A stretch of DNA of 64,000 nucleotides from contig VCJN01000600.1 in NCBI GenBank assembly GCA_006384855.1, positions 62,001-126,000 of the forward strand. Direction: 5' to 3'. The position numbers and the translations under genes are program-made. The notes below the pieces were generated by a model. That model had not been told where the DNA came from. It did not search any database and saw only the letters and a program-made list of their open reading frames with translations. Positions 32,805-47,600 of the stretch are shown here, piece by piece (positions within the stretch are counted from its first letter, which is position 1; each line of letters starts with the position of its first letter). This DNA comes from Tetraselmis striata (taxonomy: Eukaryota; Chlorophyta; Chlorodendrophyceae; Chlorodendrales; Chlorodendraceae).

Positions 32805-35800
32805 TGTATTAATTTCGCTGTAGCTGGTGGGGAAAGCTGTGCTCTCCTATAAATGCTTTCCTAGACGTGTGCCGGCTCTCGTAATGACACAGCCGGATCT
32901 GGACTCCACATTCAGCCTCTTCCTTCCAATGGATATCGACACCCCTGATGGATGCTTCGCTTGAATATCATTAAGTGCATCAGTATCGGATGTCTAATCG
33001 GTCACAAGACCTTGATTGCCTCCGGTCAACTTAGTTGATGCATTTGATTCCGATGTGGACTGGATTGAGACTTGATTCGGATCCCTGCTACAAGTTGGGC
33101 GGCATGCTGGCGGCGGAGCGCCGAAGCAGGGCGCCGGGGCAGGGCGCCAGGGTGTGGGCGCACCGCATGACGGACGAGAAGGACGCCAGGGACTGCAAGC
33201 CGGGGCGGCCCCCCTTGCCCGGCTGCTTCGGCGGCGCCCCTCCGCCTCGCCGCGTCTCGCTCAGCAGCGTGTTGGCGGCGGCGACGACGACCGCGAAGAT
33301 GCAGCCCACAACAAGGAAGGTGCGGTGCAGGCCGATTGCGTCGGCGATGTACCCGCCCATCATTGAGCCTGCAAAGCCATCAGATACGGCGGCGGTGGCA
33401 GGCGGCGGTGGTGGGGGTGAGGTGATGTCTTACCGCAGCCACATTCTCGGTCAGCTGTGTTATAGAGAGAGGCAGAGAAACTTTACATGGACCTGTGTGT
33501 GATTGAAGGGCATCACGGCACAACTCTGCTTTATTGTTGATTTTACCGCCTCAACCCAAGGAAGGAAGGAGTAAACCTATCCGGAAGTGCATCAGAATGG
33601 ACCACACAGAAACACCGGAATGTCTGACTCGGTGGTGGAAAGTGATTCATCATTATTTCCGCGCACCCGTTCACATGGTACGGAGACGTAATCCCCCCTG
33701 ACCTCAGAGAAGGAACAGGAAGGAACGTCTTTGTCGGCAGGATTAGGACTACTAGGTGGTTTGACCTTCAAAGGACGATGCTACATGCGAGTTTACGACG
33801 CTGAGCCATGGGACATCCAGCCCGTCGCCCTGCCCGGCCACAAGCTGTGACAATTGTCAAGCGTCAGTCGTGCCTGCAGGCGCGCACCCAGGATGCCGCC
33901 GATGGCGGTGCAGGTGCTGAGGGGCGCCATGCTCCGCGCTCGGTTCAGCGGGTGCGAGATGTCCAGCGCATAAGTTGTGGTGGCCAGCCCCCAGGAGCTC
34001 ACGCCCGAGCCTGGCGCGCACAGGGAAAATACGGGAGCGGGAGCAGACGGGGCGTGATGTCACCATGGGGTGCACACAGGCGCCCTAGGCGCGGCCCAAA
34101 CATGACCTTCGGCCGCGCGCACGAAAGGCTCTCAAGACGTTTGGCATCGACACCACATGGCAGACAATCGTGATCGACCGCACAGCCTGGCACCGAGCGC
34201 TGAAGCACCGCAGCTTCAAAGGAAAGGCGATAAACAGCTGAGGCAACTCCGAAAACCCATAGATTTGGGAGTGAGGGGTTAGGGGAGGGGGGGGGGGGGG
34301 GGGCTCGCCCACAGCCGCGCGCGAGGCGGCAAAGCCAAAGAATCCGGGCGACAGTCCGACGCCTGCAAAGCCCACCGACATGGCAACAAGCGAGGCGGTG
34401 ATCACCGGCAGCCGGCCCGCCGTGTCCTGCAGGATCGCGGCCGGCAGCGCCACCACCGTCTTGGCCACACCTGCAGGGGTGCACCGGGAGTGCCAGATCG
34501 GGTCAAGGCGACATTCACCGCCGGCGCACCAGTCGTCGCCGGCAACTGGTGCCGACAGCAGCGGCATGGGATACAGCGGCCCCAGGGCATCCCCAACTCG
34601 ACCGATGGCTGCGCGGTACATACGACTCGCCCCATGTTTGGCGTTGACACCAGATGGGCGACCGGCCGGGACGGATGCCGTCAAGCGCTCGAGCACAAAA
34701 CCCATCAAAGGGGGGGGGGGGGCGAAGCAGAGCGGACGTAACCCAGAGCCCATAGTCCGTATGTACTACAGCCTCATCACTTGGTACAGGAATCCCGCGT
34801 CATCTACCCCCCAAGAGACCGTGCGTGCTTTTTCTTTACTGGGCCCATCCTCCGTGATCGACGTCTTCACGGAAAGAGGGTGGTAAGGCCGACTGACCGG
34901 CATATCTTTGAGTCAGGAATGATATCTGCAGTCAATGGTGAATCCCAGTATGGACGCATGAGATCAGTCGCCCGCCGGATTGTCACGACAGGGCACCCGT
35001 CACCAGCGTGAAGCGGGCGGGCGAGCGGCTCACCGTAAATGGACGTCGTCAGACCGTACTGCGACAGGCTTAGCCCGAGCTCCTGTCCCATTAGCGGCAG
35101 CAGCTGTGAGCGGGGCGGAGGAAAGCGCGGGGGGGAGGGGGGGGGCAAGGGGGACATGTGAGCTCAGCTGACAAACGGTAGTTGTGGGTTGGGACAGGTT
35201 GCAGGGCATGTTATTGAAAGGGGGGGGGGGAGCAAGGCGGGCAAGGCAGGCAAGGGGGGAGGAGGGTCATGTGTTGAGGGTGGGTTAAGGAAAGGGGGGA
35301 GGGGGGGGGGCAAGGGGGACATTTTAGCTCAGCTGACAAACGGTAGTTGTGGGTTGGGACAGGTTGCAGGGCATGTTGTTGAAAGGGGGGGGAGCAAGGC
35401 GGGCAAGGCAGGCAAGGGGGGAGGAGGGTCATGTGTTGAGGGTGGGTTAAGGAAAGGGGGGGGGGGAGGAAGGGGCAAGGGGGACATTTTAGCTCAGCTG
35501 ACAAACGGTAGTTGTAGGTTGGGACAGGTTGCAGGGCATGTTGTTGAAAGGGGGGGGAGCAAGGCGGGCAAGGCAGGCAAGGGGGGAGGAGGGTCATGTG
35601 TTGAGGGTGGGTTAAGGAAAGGGGGGGGGGGGGGGGGGGGGCGCACGGGGTGGATCATGGAGGCTGTCATTGCGACGATCCCGACGCATATGGCAAGCGG
35701 CCAAGCGCGCCGGTCCAGCCGCTTAGACATGGCCCTCAGCTTCGTCGAGAACTCGTCCAGCGTGACCTAGAGCGTGCCCAGTTGGGGGCGGGGGGGGGGG

Positions 35801-37796
35801 GGGGGGTTCAGAAACCATCGGACGGGGAAAGCATGGCAGGGCCAGCCGCTGCCGTAGCGACTGTGTGGCCGTTTTCCAGATTGCAAGACTGCGTCAGTAG
35901 TTTGGTGGTGGTTCCCTGGTGTATTATGTGGTGTATCGGATACTTTACATTTTCCGCCTCTTTGCTCCAAGGGGGCGAGGGGGGGTAACCTCCATTATGC
36001 ATGCTCACGTGGTGAGTATGGGTATGTAAAGACCCGCATGTTATGTTTGTCTTCTCATGTATGCATGCACCACACCATCGCGTCGGAAAGCCGCACACCG
36101 CGGGAGGGGGGGGGGGAAGCGGGCCGGCCGACCACCGATAGAGGAGCTGGAGCACGTCACTCATGTCTGCATTGGTGCGGGTCATGCGTCGGGTGGGGTG
36201 AGGCGAGGTTGTGACCGCAGGGGTGCCCATCACGAGGGCAGTGCTGGGGTTGGTGAGAGGATCGGGGGAAGGCAGAAGAGTAGGTATTGGAGGAGGCGGG
36301 GGGGGGGGGGGGGGGGGGGCGGACCATGCCGTCGCTATCCACATCAAAGGTCTGCATGAAGTCTCGCGTGCGCCCCCGCACCAGCCCCGGCAGCGGCTGC
36401 GCGGAGCCCAGCGACTCCGCCATCACCGCCTCCACCTCCTCTGCACACCGGTCGGGGGGCTCAGCCCGTGAGGGGGTAGGGGGGAGGAGGGCGGGCCAGC
36501 ATGTACGCATGGGTACCCGGACTGCGCACATGCTGCTGACGGCATGCAACATGAAACACAGGCTCAGCGAAGGCATGCCCCCCGTCCCCCCCCTTCCGCC
36601 CTGCACACCTGCCCTTGCGTTCCCCTCTGGTTGCAGAGCGCAGGGGGGAGAGAGAGGGGGGAGCATGCCTTCGCTGAGCCTGCCGTTGCCGTCCAGGTCC
36701 AGCAGATCAAACGCCTGCAAACGGCGCCGCGGCACTGTCAGGCAGCCAGTGGGGGCGGCACTGTCGGGTGGGTGGGTGGTAATGGTAAATGGATGGGGGG
36801 GGGGGGGGGGGCGGGGGGCGGCGGTGGTGGGTGCGCGGGCAGCACCTTGCGGATCTCCTCTTCGCTGAGCGACTGCAGCTGTAGCACCTGTTGATGGGGG
36901 GATAGTCGACTGAGCATGAGCGGCTCCCGCGCTTTGAGGGACCCCCCCCCCTTCCCCCGCCCCATCCCGCCTCTGCCTCCACGCTTGCTCCTGCGCCAAC
37001 CCTTCTCCCTGCTGCCCACCCCCCATCAACAGCGGGATGACCGCAATCGCGGAGCTCCTGATGGCGGGGACGGCGGGGACATGTGGTTCGAAGCTCCCCC
37101 AACCCACACCAGCGGAGCCCTCAAGGCGAGGTGCGGGGGGCGCAGTGACGAAGGCAAGCTGGCACGCGCTGGTCGGGTGGCTGCGGGGCGGGGCGGGGAG
37201 GGGGGGGGGGGGGGGGGTTAATTGGGTAACGGAAGCAAGAGGGCCACCTGCAGCAGCTCTCCCAGGGGCGGCTCCCCTCTCTCGCCCCGCTCCCCCTCCC
37301 GCTCCTCCCGCTGCTCCCGCTCCCCGGAGCGGCTTCCCGGCTGCTGCTCCGCTACGCGGGGAAGCCCGAGCGCTGCAGGGGCACGATGCAAGGGGATCCA
37401 ATTGTGAGGGCGAATCGGGGGGTCGCGCCGGGTGTCGGGGCGCGTCGCTCGCCCAATACCCGAACAGTGCCGAGCCTTGTTGCACCCCGCCCCCCCCTTC
37501 CCCCCGCCCTCGTCGCCGGGATGCCTCTCGTCGACGGAGCCGCTGGTACCTTGGCGGCGGTGATCCTCCCCTCCGCTTCCAGCGCCTCCCTCATAAACGC
37601 CGACAGACGCGACGGTGCCGCCTGGCCGGCCGCCGGCCGCGCAGGCGAGGCGGCCCCTCAGCGGCGGCGGTGTCGGCGGGCAGGGCAGGCGCGCGCTTCT
37701 TGTAGTATTTTTACTACTGTTCCACCGCCGCCGCGCCGCTCCCCCATCGCCACCGCCCGCCGGCATAGCGATCCGGCTTGCTGCCAGGCAGACCAT
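30705..37796 (-). CDS. EF-hand / major facilitator superfamily transporter fusion
   Basis: Exons joined in phase (minus strand): 36887-36846, 36714-36669, 36440-36325, 35766-35647, 35103-35034, 34470-34309, 34010-33888, 33368-33164, 32289-32199, 31737-31621, 31450-31237, 30877-30705 (TAA). The first three plus the start of the fourth give two EF-hands (DLDGNGRLSEEE; DVDSDGMV|TLDEF, the loop spanning the 36324-35767 intron). The fourth exon runs straight into the first membrane helix (WPLAICVGIVAM). Later exons carry an MFS loop motif (ILQDTAGRLPVI), further helices, and a second loop (AYLSDHVGHK). The transporter part is about 423 residues with about 12 predicted helices. Upstream exons are uncertain: 37180-37042 fits in phase, and ATG 37796 or 37594 may start the gene. 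Substrate is unknown. Calcium control of transport is inference. Confidence 0.75.
32716..32810. repeat. (TA)n microsatellite in a transporter intron
   Basis: About 45 TA units with TATATTCATA interruptions at the left edge, inside the intron 32290-33163. Confidence 0.9.
35155..35642 (+). repeat. Three tandem 165-bp G-rich repeats in a transporter intron
   Basis: GCTCAGCTGACAAACGG occurs at 35162, 35327 and 35492, an exact 165-bp period. Each unit contains GGGCAAGGCAGGCAAGG and several G runs whose lengths vary. The array lies in the intron 35104-35646, and its last G run (about 20 bases) sits next to the donor site of the 35766-35647 exon. Confidence 0.9.
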
Positions 37797-40406
37797 TACA
37801 GCCGATTCGTATCTCCCGTCTGTATCGTTTCACGTATCTCTCTCAAGCGTCGGAGCGTGCCCGATGGCACTGACTACGGAGGTCTGGGGCGGTTCCGGAA
37901 GTTGCTGCTCGTGGAGATATGCGGCACAGCACCGCCGACGACAGTAGCATGCTGCGCGCCACCGTCCCAGTTATTGTCGTCGCCATAGTTCATCGACACC
38001 GGAATACACGGACTATAACCGAACATATATCGAATATATCGCGCAGTAGACTATCATAACTCTGGCGGCGGCACTACGACGACATCGGCGCGGGCGAGCG
38101 GATCGGCGGCGATGTGATGGCGGATCGCGGAACGCGCGGCGCGCGCGCTGATGACAGCAGCATGCTACGTAAACTCCATACCCTTTTCCGATATCGCCTT
38201 CTGCTGCTAGCTCATGTAATTATATACCCTCTGCTGCTGCGGGGGGCGCATGATGTACGGGTCATATAATATACAGCTACCGCCGCAAGAGTGACAAAAC
38301 CCTGGCAGCACTGGATCGAGCTGCGGGGGGAGTAAACAGAAAACACCTCGAGCCTATGCCAAACACTAACATCGGTCACTACGTGATTGTGAGTAGGCAT
38401 CGCCTACCACTCGTAGCACAGAATCACAATGTCGACGTGCAGCGGGTGGGTGGTGCACACTCCGAGCGAGGATTACAACGGATGTCGTCACTATACATGT
38501 GATAAATGGTTATTCGTTTTTTTTCGGAGAAGGTTCGTCTAAGCTTCGAAGCATGGTCAACACGCCCCCCCCCCCCTGCAACTAAAACCTCTTGCGGTGC
38601 TCGATTCTTCAACTACATTTACGATAAGGCTATTCGAGTAGCTCGCATGGGCAGCGTGGACTCGATTTCGTGATGATTCGAAACTGGTGAATTAGATATT
38701 ATTTATAGTATCAGCAGACCGTAGGAAAATCAACGAGAATGATTATCCCAGCAGTGCGCAGAGGATCCGCAATGTCCTATGCGGCCCATCGTCGATGATT
38801 TTGGCGTCACTTCATTTTCAGGCTTACAATCTCGATAGGACGTGTGCACCACTGACTGACTGACATTGTCATTCATTTATGTTATTGGTGTAGGTTATCC
38901 GTGATATGTAGGAACCCGTGCCGCGCTTACTGGCGGTTTGCTGCTTACGGTCTCAACCAGTCCTACAATAGGACATTGGGTATTGGCAGCTCATCGTCCC
39001 CTGCCAGATATTTGCATTGCGGCAGTGCGCAGTAATACGAGTTGCTTCAGGATTACACACATTTTGCTGCGCGGCTCAGTGGATGGCGCCGACACAGAGG
39101 AAGCCAAACTCATCGAATGACACGTGTTCTCATCACGCTGTTGAGTCCACAGTGCTGACAGACCCCAGTTGAGACACAATATGGAGAATCAGATGACTAC
39201 TGCTTTCTGGCGACAAGGCTAGTGGATGTGAATCTGCCGGTGGCGCGCTGATCTCTAAGGCCCATACGTTGCCTACACACGTAGTGTACAGACAGGGGCA
39301 GGGGGGGGGGGGGTGTGCAGGCAGACGGGTCCTTGCTGCGGCATGATTACCCCTCACGATGGTCGTGGCTACAGCTTTTCCATGGAGAGGCGAATGGAGG
39401 CAGCTGCAGCTCCGGTGGCCGGTGCGGCATACCCAACAAGGTGCGCGGTGGGCAGCGCGCAGCCGCTTAAATGCTGCTGTGAATCTTGCTCTGCACGCGC
39501 GCTTGTGTGCCATCCGGCGGCAAGCTGGTTGATGTGCTGGGGCTTGGGAGTACAGGAGTCGGCGCGGCCGCTCATTGCGCCCAGGCGCAGCACTGGCCGG
39601 AGAGGGCTGGCCGGCCTTTGCTCATGTCATTCCGCAGAGGCCTCCTCGTACGCGTCCTCCTCCTTGCCCACCACCGATCACACTCCAGGATTACCGCATT
39701 CCGGCCAAAGCAGCCATGTAGCCAACGGACGGAGGGATTGTGCAATTCAAGCCCTGGGTGCCGGAGAAGAAGAGCGCTCCAGGAACACAATCCGCAACCA
39801 ACGCACGCTTGCTGTTGGGGCTCAGCAGATGGAGCGGTCCCGGACCCTTCTTGGCTATGCGCTGGTGCGAATCCACCGAATCACCTCGGAATGTGTCCAG
39901 ACATTTCTCTTCCAGGGGTTTTCAGACTACGGGTGTGCACGCACCTATAAGCACGATTGCTACATGCCTCAAATTAGGCTTCCTAGCAACCTATACGAAT
40001 ATATATTCCGCTTTAGCTCCGCCACTGTTTTGTGCACATTTCACCTCTGGCAGGCTCTCATTCGCAGGGCTTATATTGCCGCATCACCACCCGTGCGTAT
40101 TCAACAACCCATGCGCTGGATTAGTCTCTCTGCGGTTTGGCCCCTGTAGAACTGGCCCTGGAATGACAGGGATGGAGGAGAGGATGAGCTCAGGAGAATA
40201 AAGAATGGGTGTGTAGGTGGGTGGGTGGGTGGGTGGGGGGGGGGGGGGGGGGGGCAGCAGTATGCGGGTGGAAAGTAATGTGCTTTAACACCAAATTGCG
40301 AAAGGTGGGGAGAAGGTGGTTTGTTTTGGGGGGGGGGGGGGGGGAGAAGGGGTTTGGGGGGCTGCCAAGTGCTGCCCGAGTGGCCGCCACATCCGCCGCA
40401 GCGCGC
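37797..40406. other. No confident gene; G tracts
   Basis: It holds an AT-rich stretch (about 38000-39100) and G runs at about 39301-39313, 40228-40253 and 40327-40344. An open frame at 39313-40149 (+) has Cys/Ser/Arg-rich composition, no motif and competing frames, so it is not called. The right edge (40345-40406) is the 3' flank of the adenylate kinase gene. Confidence 0.45.
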
Positions 40407-42852
<2,446 letters not shown>

Positions 42853-43851
42853 GGTGATGTGAGGTCGGGGCGGGTCGGAAAGGCGAGTCGACCTGTTGTC
42901 GCAGTGAGACTGATCTGATTGGGGCCTGCCGTCTCGTCAGTGGTTAACGATTACTCAAGCAAGCCGCCGCGTGAGGCGCCGCCGCCGCTGCTGCGCTGCT
43001 GGGCTTGACGTGCGCGATGTAGTATTCGTACATCCGATCTGACGTACCGCTTGCTTTCAGTACCTAGGTACTCCAATCACTGTGGCACAACAAATAGATT
43101 ATCACGCGTATGTACATTATCTAATCCTTACCTGTTTAACTACGATTATTTATCGTGATAGGCTGATAGCCGAACATGTATCCGAACTACTAGTCGCCAT
43201 ACCTGTAGGCGCTGAAGCCGAACCTGGCACGTAGTAAGGTAGGCTTACCTATGTACTCCGTGTGTGGAGAACCAATAATCGTACTACCGGAAACGAACGG
43301 TGAAGAACCATCGGCGAACCCCCCGGCGGCTGATGCCGCCGTCGGATCATCCGAGAGTTCTCCGAACAACCTGAAACGCCAGCTAAGTCCTCCGGCTAAG
43401 ACCGAAGCCGGACACTTGCGCCCAAGGTACATCGCGTACCATTACTACCAGTACATCCGCAATACATTCGATGACGTTCCGGCCTCGTCAACCCCGACCC
43501 TGTGATCACCGACCGACCGGCCGACGACACAGCGCTGCCGAGACGCGAGGGCGGAGGATGGTCGCGGGGCGCGACGATGCGGTACCAGCACGGCGGTAGC
43601 GACTGATCAATAGACGACAAACTTCTGTCGCCAACTCTCCGCCTGCTCGCCCGCGCGGCCGCAGCGCGGCGGTGCGGAGCATGGAGCGCGGAGAAGGCAC
43701 CGTAACGGGCGTACCTGTAGCGATTCTGGCGCGTGCTGGCGCCAATGATATGGGAGGCGCGTTTAGGGTATAGGGTTTCCCAAAAACCACGACCCACGAC
43801 TATACAAGAACAGGTGGCCAGGTTCCGAGAAAAGGCGCTCTAGCGCTGCGC
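42853..43851. other. No confident gene
   Basis: The right neighbour of the adenylate kinase start, so its promoter should lie just above 42852. An 84-codon frame at 43251-43505 (+, MYSVCGEPIIVLPETNGEE) looks fairly protein-like but is unassigned. Confidence 0.4.
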
Positions 43852-43962
43852 AGTGCTGCACCCAAAAAGGGCGCAACGACACGTGCGTAGTTCCCGTACC
43901 ACTGCTGAAGTGCTGAGCAGCATTTGTAGCCGAAAAGCGGTTAGGGAAAGGGAGGAAACCCC
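43852..43962 (+). repeat. Repeat R, copy 1, interrupted by the retroelement
   Basis: Starts AGTGCTGCACCCAAAAA and includes AGCCGAAAAGCGGTTAGGG and GAAACCCC. It matches 55244-55345. The continuation of the match (ACTAGTTT) reappears at 48851, on the other side of the inserted retroelement. Confidence 0.75.
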
Positions 43963-43989
43963 ATTTACCCAAGGAGGCACTGTTTGCCA
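43963..43989 (-). repeat. PAT element repeat B2 (3' end)
   Basis: 27 bp (core TTACCCAAGGAGGCACTG) matching B1 at 44261-44287. It marks the 3' end of the element, next to the host repeat ending at 43962. Confidence 0.8.
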
Positions 43990-44084
43990 AAGAATGTCAG
44001 CTCGCTTACATCGAAGGCTAAGACAGGAACCACAGGCTTGGCCTGGGTGTCTCCTAGCGCAAAAGATGGTTGAGGGTGGGTGGG

Positions 44085-44262
44085 TGCGCGAGCCGGTTGA
44101 GGCGAGCGCAAAGCAGAGAGTGCCTGTGCCCGAGGGTGGATCCCTCAGGTCATAGTGCTGGTGCGGGCCGGCAGGCCTTAGTCCGTGCGCCGACCTCGGG
44201 GGTCGTGCGCAGTACAACATAGCTAATGTACTGTAAACCTCTAGATGACTACATCTGACCAT
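44085..44262 (-). repeat. PAT element repeat A2
   Basis: Identical to A1 at 48671-48848 over 178 bp (offset 4,586). It abuts B1 on one side and the B2 segment on the other. Confidence 0.9.
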
Positions 44263-44287
44263 TTACCCAAGGAGGCACTGTTTGCCA
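44261..44287 (-). repeat. PAT element repeat B1
   Basis: Second copy of the 27-bp B repeat, joined directly to A2 as expected for split direct repeats. Confidence 0.8.
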
Positions 44288-44318
44288 GAGACGAAAGCCA
44301 AAGGCTAGCACATGAAGC

Positions 44319-45500
44319 TTAGGCCGGCGGCCGGACGGGGACGAGCCAACCGAAGAACCTCCAGGCCGCAGGAGTCGGGCGCATGGTCGGGTCGATGTAC
44401 TTCCCGGTGACCACCTCGCTGTTCTTCGACCAGTCGCCCATGTGTTTGATGGCCGGCAAGGGGACGCCGACGCAGCTTGCTGCGGAAGCGGCACCCTTGC
44501 GTAAACTGTGCGATGTCCACTTGAAACCGGTGGGAGGTCGGGCGCCTGCCGCCAGGTAGGCTTCCCGCAACCACTCGGTAAGAGTGGCTGAAACCGACCA
44601 AGTGGCGGAAGACTCCAGCGGGGAGATGCTCCAGAACTTGGGCGGCGGGCTGGCGCCGTAGAAACGGCGGCAGTAGGCGTCGCGACTGACGGTGTACCAG
44701 TCCAGCAGGTCAGCGAAATCCGGAACGGCGGCGATGGGCAGAGTTATCAGGGGCTTAGCGGAAACCCTCGTACGCTGGTCGCCTTTCTGTTTGCGGACGT
44801 ACAGCAGAATGCTTCCGGACGGCCGGTCGACCACTAAATCACCGGTCTCGCAGCTAATGCCGGACTCCGCGCGGCACAGGAAGACGTACGCCGTAATCGT
44901 CGCGAGCGCGGCTCTGAAAGCGCGGATGTCCGCAATATTAGCGGGTTCCCACGCCAATGTCTGCCGAAATCCAATCGCGGTGTTCAGGATGTCAGCCGCC
45001 ACGGGCGCAGGTAGGGCGACGCGGACGTCTTCCGCCGCAAGACGCTCTTGCTGGATAGCCAGGCCGCGGCGCGCGTCGGCTACCATTTCGCCGAGGGCGA
45101 CAGGCTGGCGCTGATGGTCGCGGAAGTACTTGTTGATGGACGAGTAGTACTGTTGAAGGGACTCCGCGCCGACGGTACCTTGCAAGCCTAGCCAGGCAGT
45201 GTAGCGGACGATTGTGCTGGTAGTAGCCTGCAGCGGGCGTAAGCCTTCCTGCTCGCAGAAAGTAGCGAAAGAGCGCATGCCGCTGTCGTAGTTGCGGTAG
45301 GTGCCGGCCGCCAGCGAACCCGTAAGCAACCCGAGCGCCGCTTGACCAACGTCGTCGGTCCCCAACAAAGACCGGAGCTCGGCCGCCATTGATGCCGACC
45401 AGGGCGCCTCCGAGCCGGCGCGCGCCGCAAGCCGGTAGCGCGCGCGTCGAGTGTGGGACAGGCGGCCCGGGTATTGCACACCGTACTGCACACCGTACTG
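44319..45500 (-). CDS. Tyrosine recombinase of the PAT element
   Basis: An N-terminal SAM-like part (TYRNYDSGMRSFATFCEQE) is followed by the catalytic part with SHSLRKGAASAA and a terminal GKYIDPT box, typical of DIRS-order integrases. In this order of elements the recombinase inserts a circular DNA copy without making long target duplications. Confidence 0.75.
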   Translation of the reverse strand, partial: QYGVQYGVQYPGRLSHTRRARYRLAARAGSEAPWSASMAAELRSLLGTDDVGQAALGLLTGSLAAGTYRNYDSGMRSFATFCEQEGLRPLQATTSTIVRYTAWLGLQGTVGAESLQQYYSSINKYFRDHQRQPVALGEMVADARRGLAIQQERLAAEDVRVALPAPVAADILNTAIGFRQTLAWEPANIADIRAFRAALATITAYVFLCRAESGISCETGDLVVDRPSGSILLYVRKQKGDQRTRVSAKPLITLPIAAVPDFADLLDWYTVSRDAYCRRFYGASPPPKFWSISPLESSATWSVSATLTEWLREAYLAAGARPPTGFKWTSHSLRKGAASAASCVGVPLPAIKHMGDWSKNSEVVTGKYIDPTMRPTPAAWRFFGWLVPVRPPA

Positions 45501-45541
45501 CACACCGTACTGCAGCGACGGCTGTACGGTCATAGCCCGGC

Positions 45542-47600
45542 CTAGCGACCCACGGCGGAGGTGCAGCCATGCCGGCGTGGCAGCCGAAAAGCCACGACGC
45601 TCCAGCCGGGCAGTCCGACCCCCGCGCGCGTTCCCCGCCGCCCAGGAAAGAAGAGGTCGCGGGTAGGCGGGTAGACAATCGTCTCGGTGGCGAGGTCTTG
45701 CAGCAGCTGGTACCAACGCCGTCCTGGCCAATGCGGTGCGATGACCGTGGCGGCCGCGCCCGACTGTCGCAGTTTGTCCGCCAAATCGTCCAACAAACCC
45801 CACGGAGGATTGCAATAATTGCGCTCCCTGCGCCAGAAATCGTCCGGCAAATGGAGCGAATCCACCGCTTCGCAATGCGGGTCGCGCCAGCGGGAATTGT
45901 ACCGTGGAAGTTGCGTATTTTCCATTGACGCAAATCTGTCGACGGTGTGCGGACCCCACAAGCGCTGCAGGTACGCGAATATCCGCGGATTGAGCTGCCA
46001 GTCGGAGTCGTCCAGCTCCCTGCTGAGTCGGTCCGCCCAAACGTTGGCTGCAGACTGGATGTATCGGGGCCTGATGGAGATGTCGTGGATATCCAGGAGG
46101 TGCCACAGCTTGCGGAGCTCCTCCATCATGACGGGCGACCGAGAGGTAAGGTTGGTCAGCGCTGCCACTACGGCCGTGTTGTCCTCGTGCAGTAAGACGC
46201 GCCGTCCTCGGAGCTGGGGCAGGAACGATTCGACCGCGTGACGCACCGCGCGAAGCTCCTTCCACGTGATGTGACGCGAGCGGTCGTCCTCGTACCGGAA
46301 GCCGCGCGCCTAGTAAGCGCTGTTGTTGTTGAGCACAGCCCCCCATCCGTACGAGCTGGAGTCCGCGTGCAGATACGCGGTCTCCACAGGCTTGTACATA
46401 GAGCGACCGTTGTGCTGCGCAGGTACCTGGGTCCACCACTCTAGGTCGCGGCGCAGCTGGTTTGTCATCTTGACGCGCCCGCCCCAGCCCTGCCGGGTGG
46501 CGAGGACGCAGTGCAGCTCCCGCAAAAAGAAACGGGCCGGCGTAACTGCCAAGTACAGGAACTGCGCCTTGCCCGCAAAGGACGCCAGCTGCCGAGCTGG
46601 GAGCCAGCGCTTGTTGGAGGCTGCGCGGCCAAGGAGCGAACGGGCGGCCTTGGCTAGAGCGATGAGCTTCTCCTCGGGGGCGCGGAACTCGCCGCGCTTC
46701 AGGTCGATGATCAGGCCCAGGTGAGGGCCGACCTGGGTGGGCTCCCAGACTCCCTTGTTGGGGTTGCGCAGTAGGCCCAGGCGGTCCAGCAAGGAGCTTA
46801 ACCGGACGCGTAGCTCCAGGGCTGCCTCGCGGGAGTCCGCGAGGAAAAGGAAGTCGTCCATATAGGGTAGGAGCCGCTCGCCCCGCCAGCGAGTGTTGCG
46901 CAGGAAACGGCGAGTAGGCTTGGACGGGGCCGTGGGAGGCAACGCTGGGTCGCGCTGCTTCAGAGGCGTCCGCAGGTAGTCCGTAAAGGCCGCCGTCAAT
47001 TTGCAGAAGTAGTACGACGAGCCTGTCCAACCCATCGGTAGGCACGCAAGTCGCCACAGCTCTCCTCGGTAGTTCACGGTAAAGAAGTCGCGGTCCTCCT
47101 CCCGAATCCCAAGGGCGTAGTAGCCATCGGCCAGGTCCATCGACACGAACCAATCTCCCGCGCGCGCCAGGTGCCGCAGGTGCTTGAGCGTTTCGTAGGA
47201 CATCGTGAAAGTCTTGCACCACTTGTTGAGCTCCCGTAGGTCGATGATGAGGCGCCATTTGTTGGTGCCGGGTTTGGGGACTAGAAACATTCTGGATACC
47301 CACTTGTTGCAGTGCCCTCGTTCCCACGCGCCAATCGCCTCGAAGCGGGGCAGTTCTGTAGCCATGAAATCCAGTTGTGCCTGAGTGGCGTCGCGCATAG
47401 AGACGCCGTGGTTGTAGGGGCGAGGGCGTCGCCCGTTCTTGAAGCGTATCCGGACCCCTTGGCGGATCCAACTCAAGACTTGCCCGCTCGCGCCGATGCT
47501 TTCCCAGTCTCGCCATCTTCTCCGCACGCGGTGTCGCATGTAGAGGGAGGTAGGCGTACAGGAGTCGGCGCGGCGGGCCACACCGTCACTTGGTGACCTT
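45542..47600 (-). CDS. Reverse transcriptase, RNase H and methyltransferase region of the PAT element
   Basis: The RT part carries VSRMFLVPKPG, LIIDLRELN, FVSMDLADGYYAL, LPMGWTGSSYYF and the catalytic-type YMDDFLFLAD box. An RNase H segment (LHADSSSYGWGA, later VLLHEDNTAVVAAL) follows. After that RNYCNPPWGLL resembles the NPPW/Y box of N6-adenine methyltransferases, a domain known in DIRS and PAT elements. Treated as a fossil: parts and order only. Confidence 0.7.

Noticed and set aside
36157-37485. Single 442-codon minus-strand frame
   Set aside because: It reads through introns with G/C runs. Only the pieces with EF-hand signatures fit splice sites.
39313-40149. 278-codon plus-strand frame
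   Set aside because: Cys/Ser/Arg-rich, competing overlapping frames, no domain and no start context.
45500-47516. Continuous frame extending the recombinase frame upstream through the reverse transcriptase region
   Set aside because: It overlaps the recognised RT/RNase H region in another frame and has Arg/Pro-rich shadow composition.
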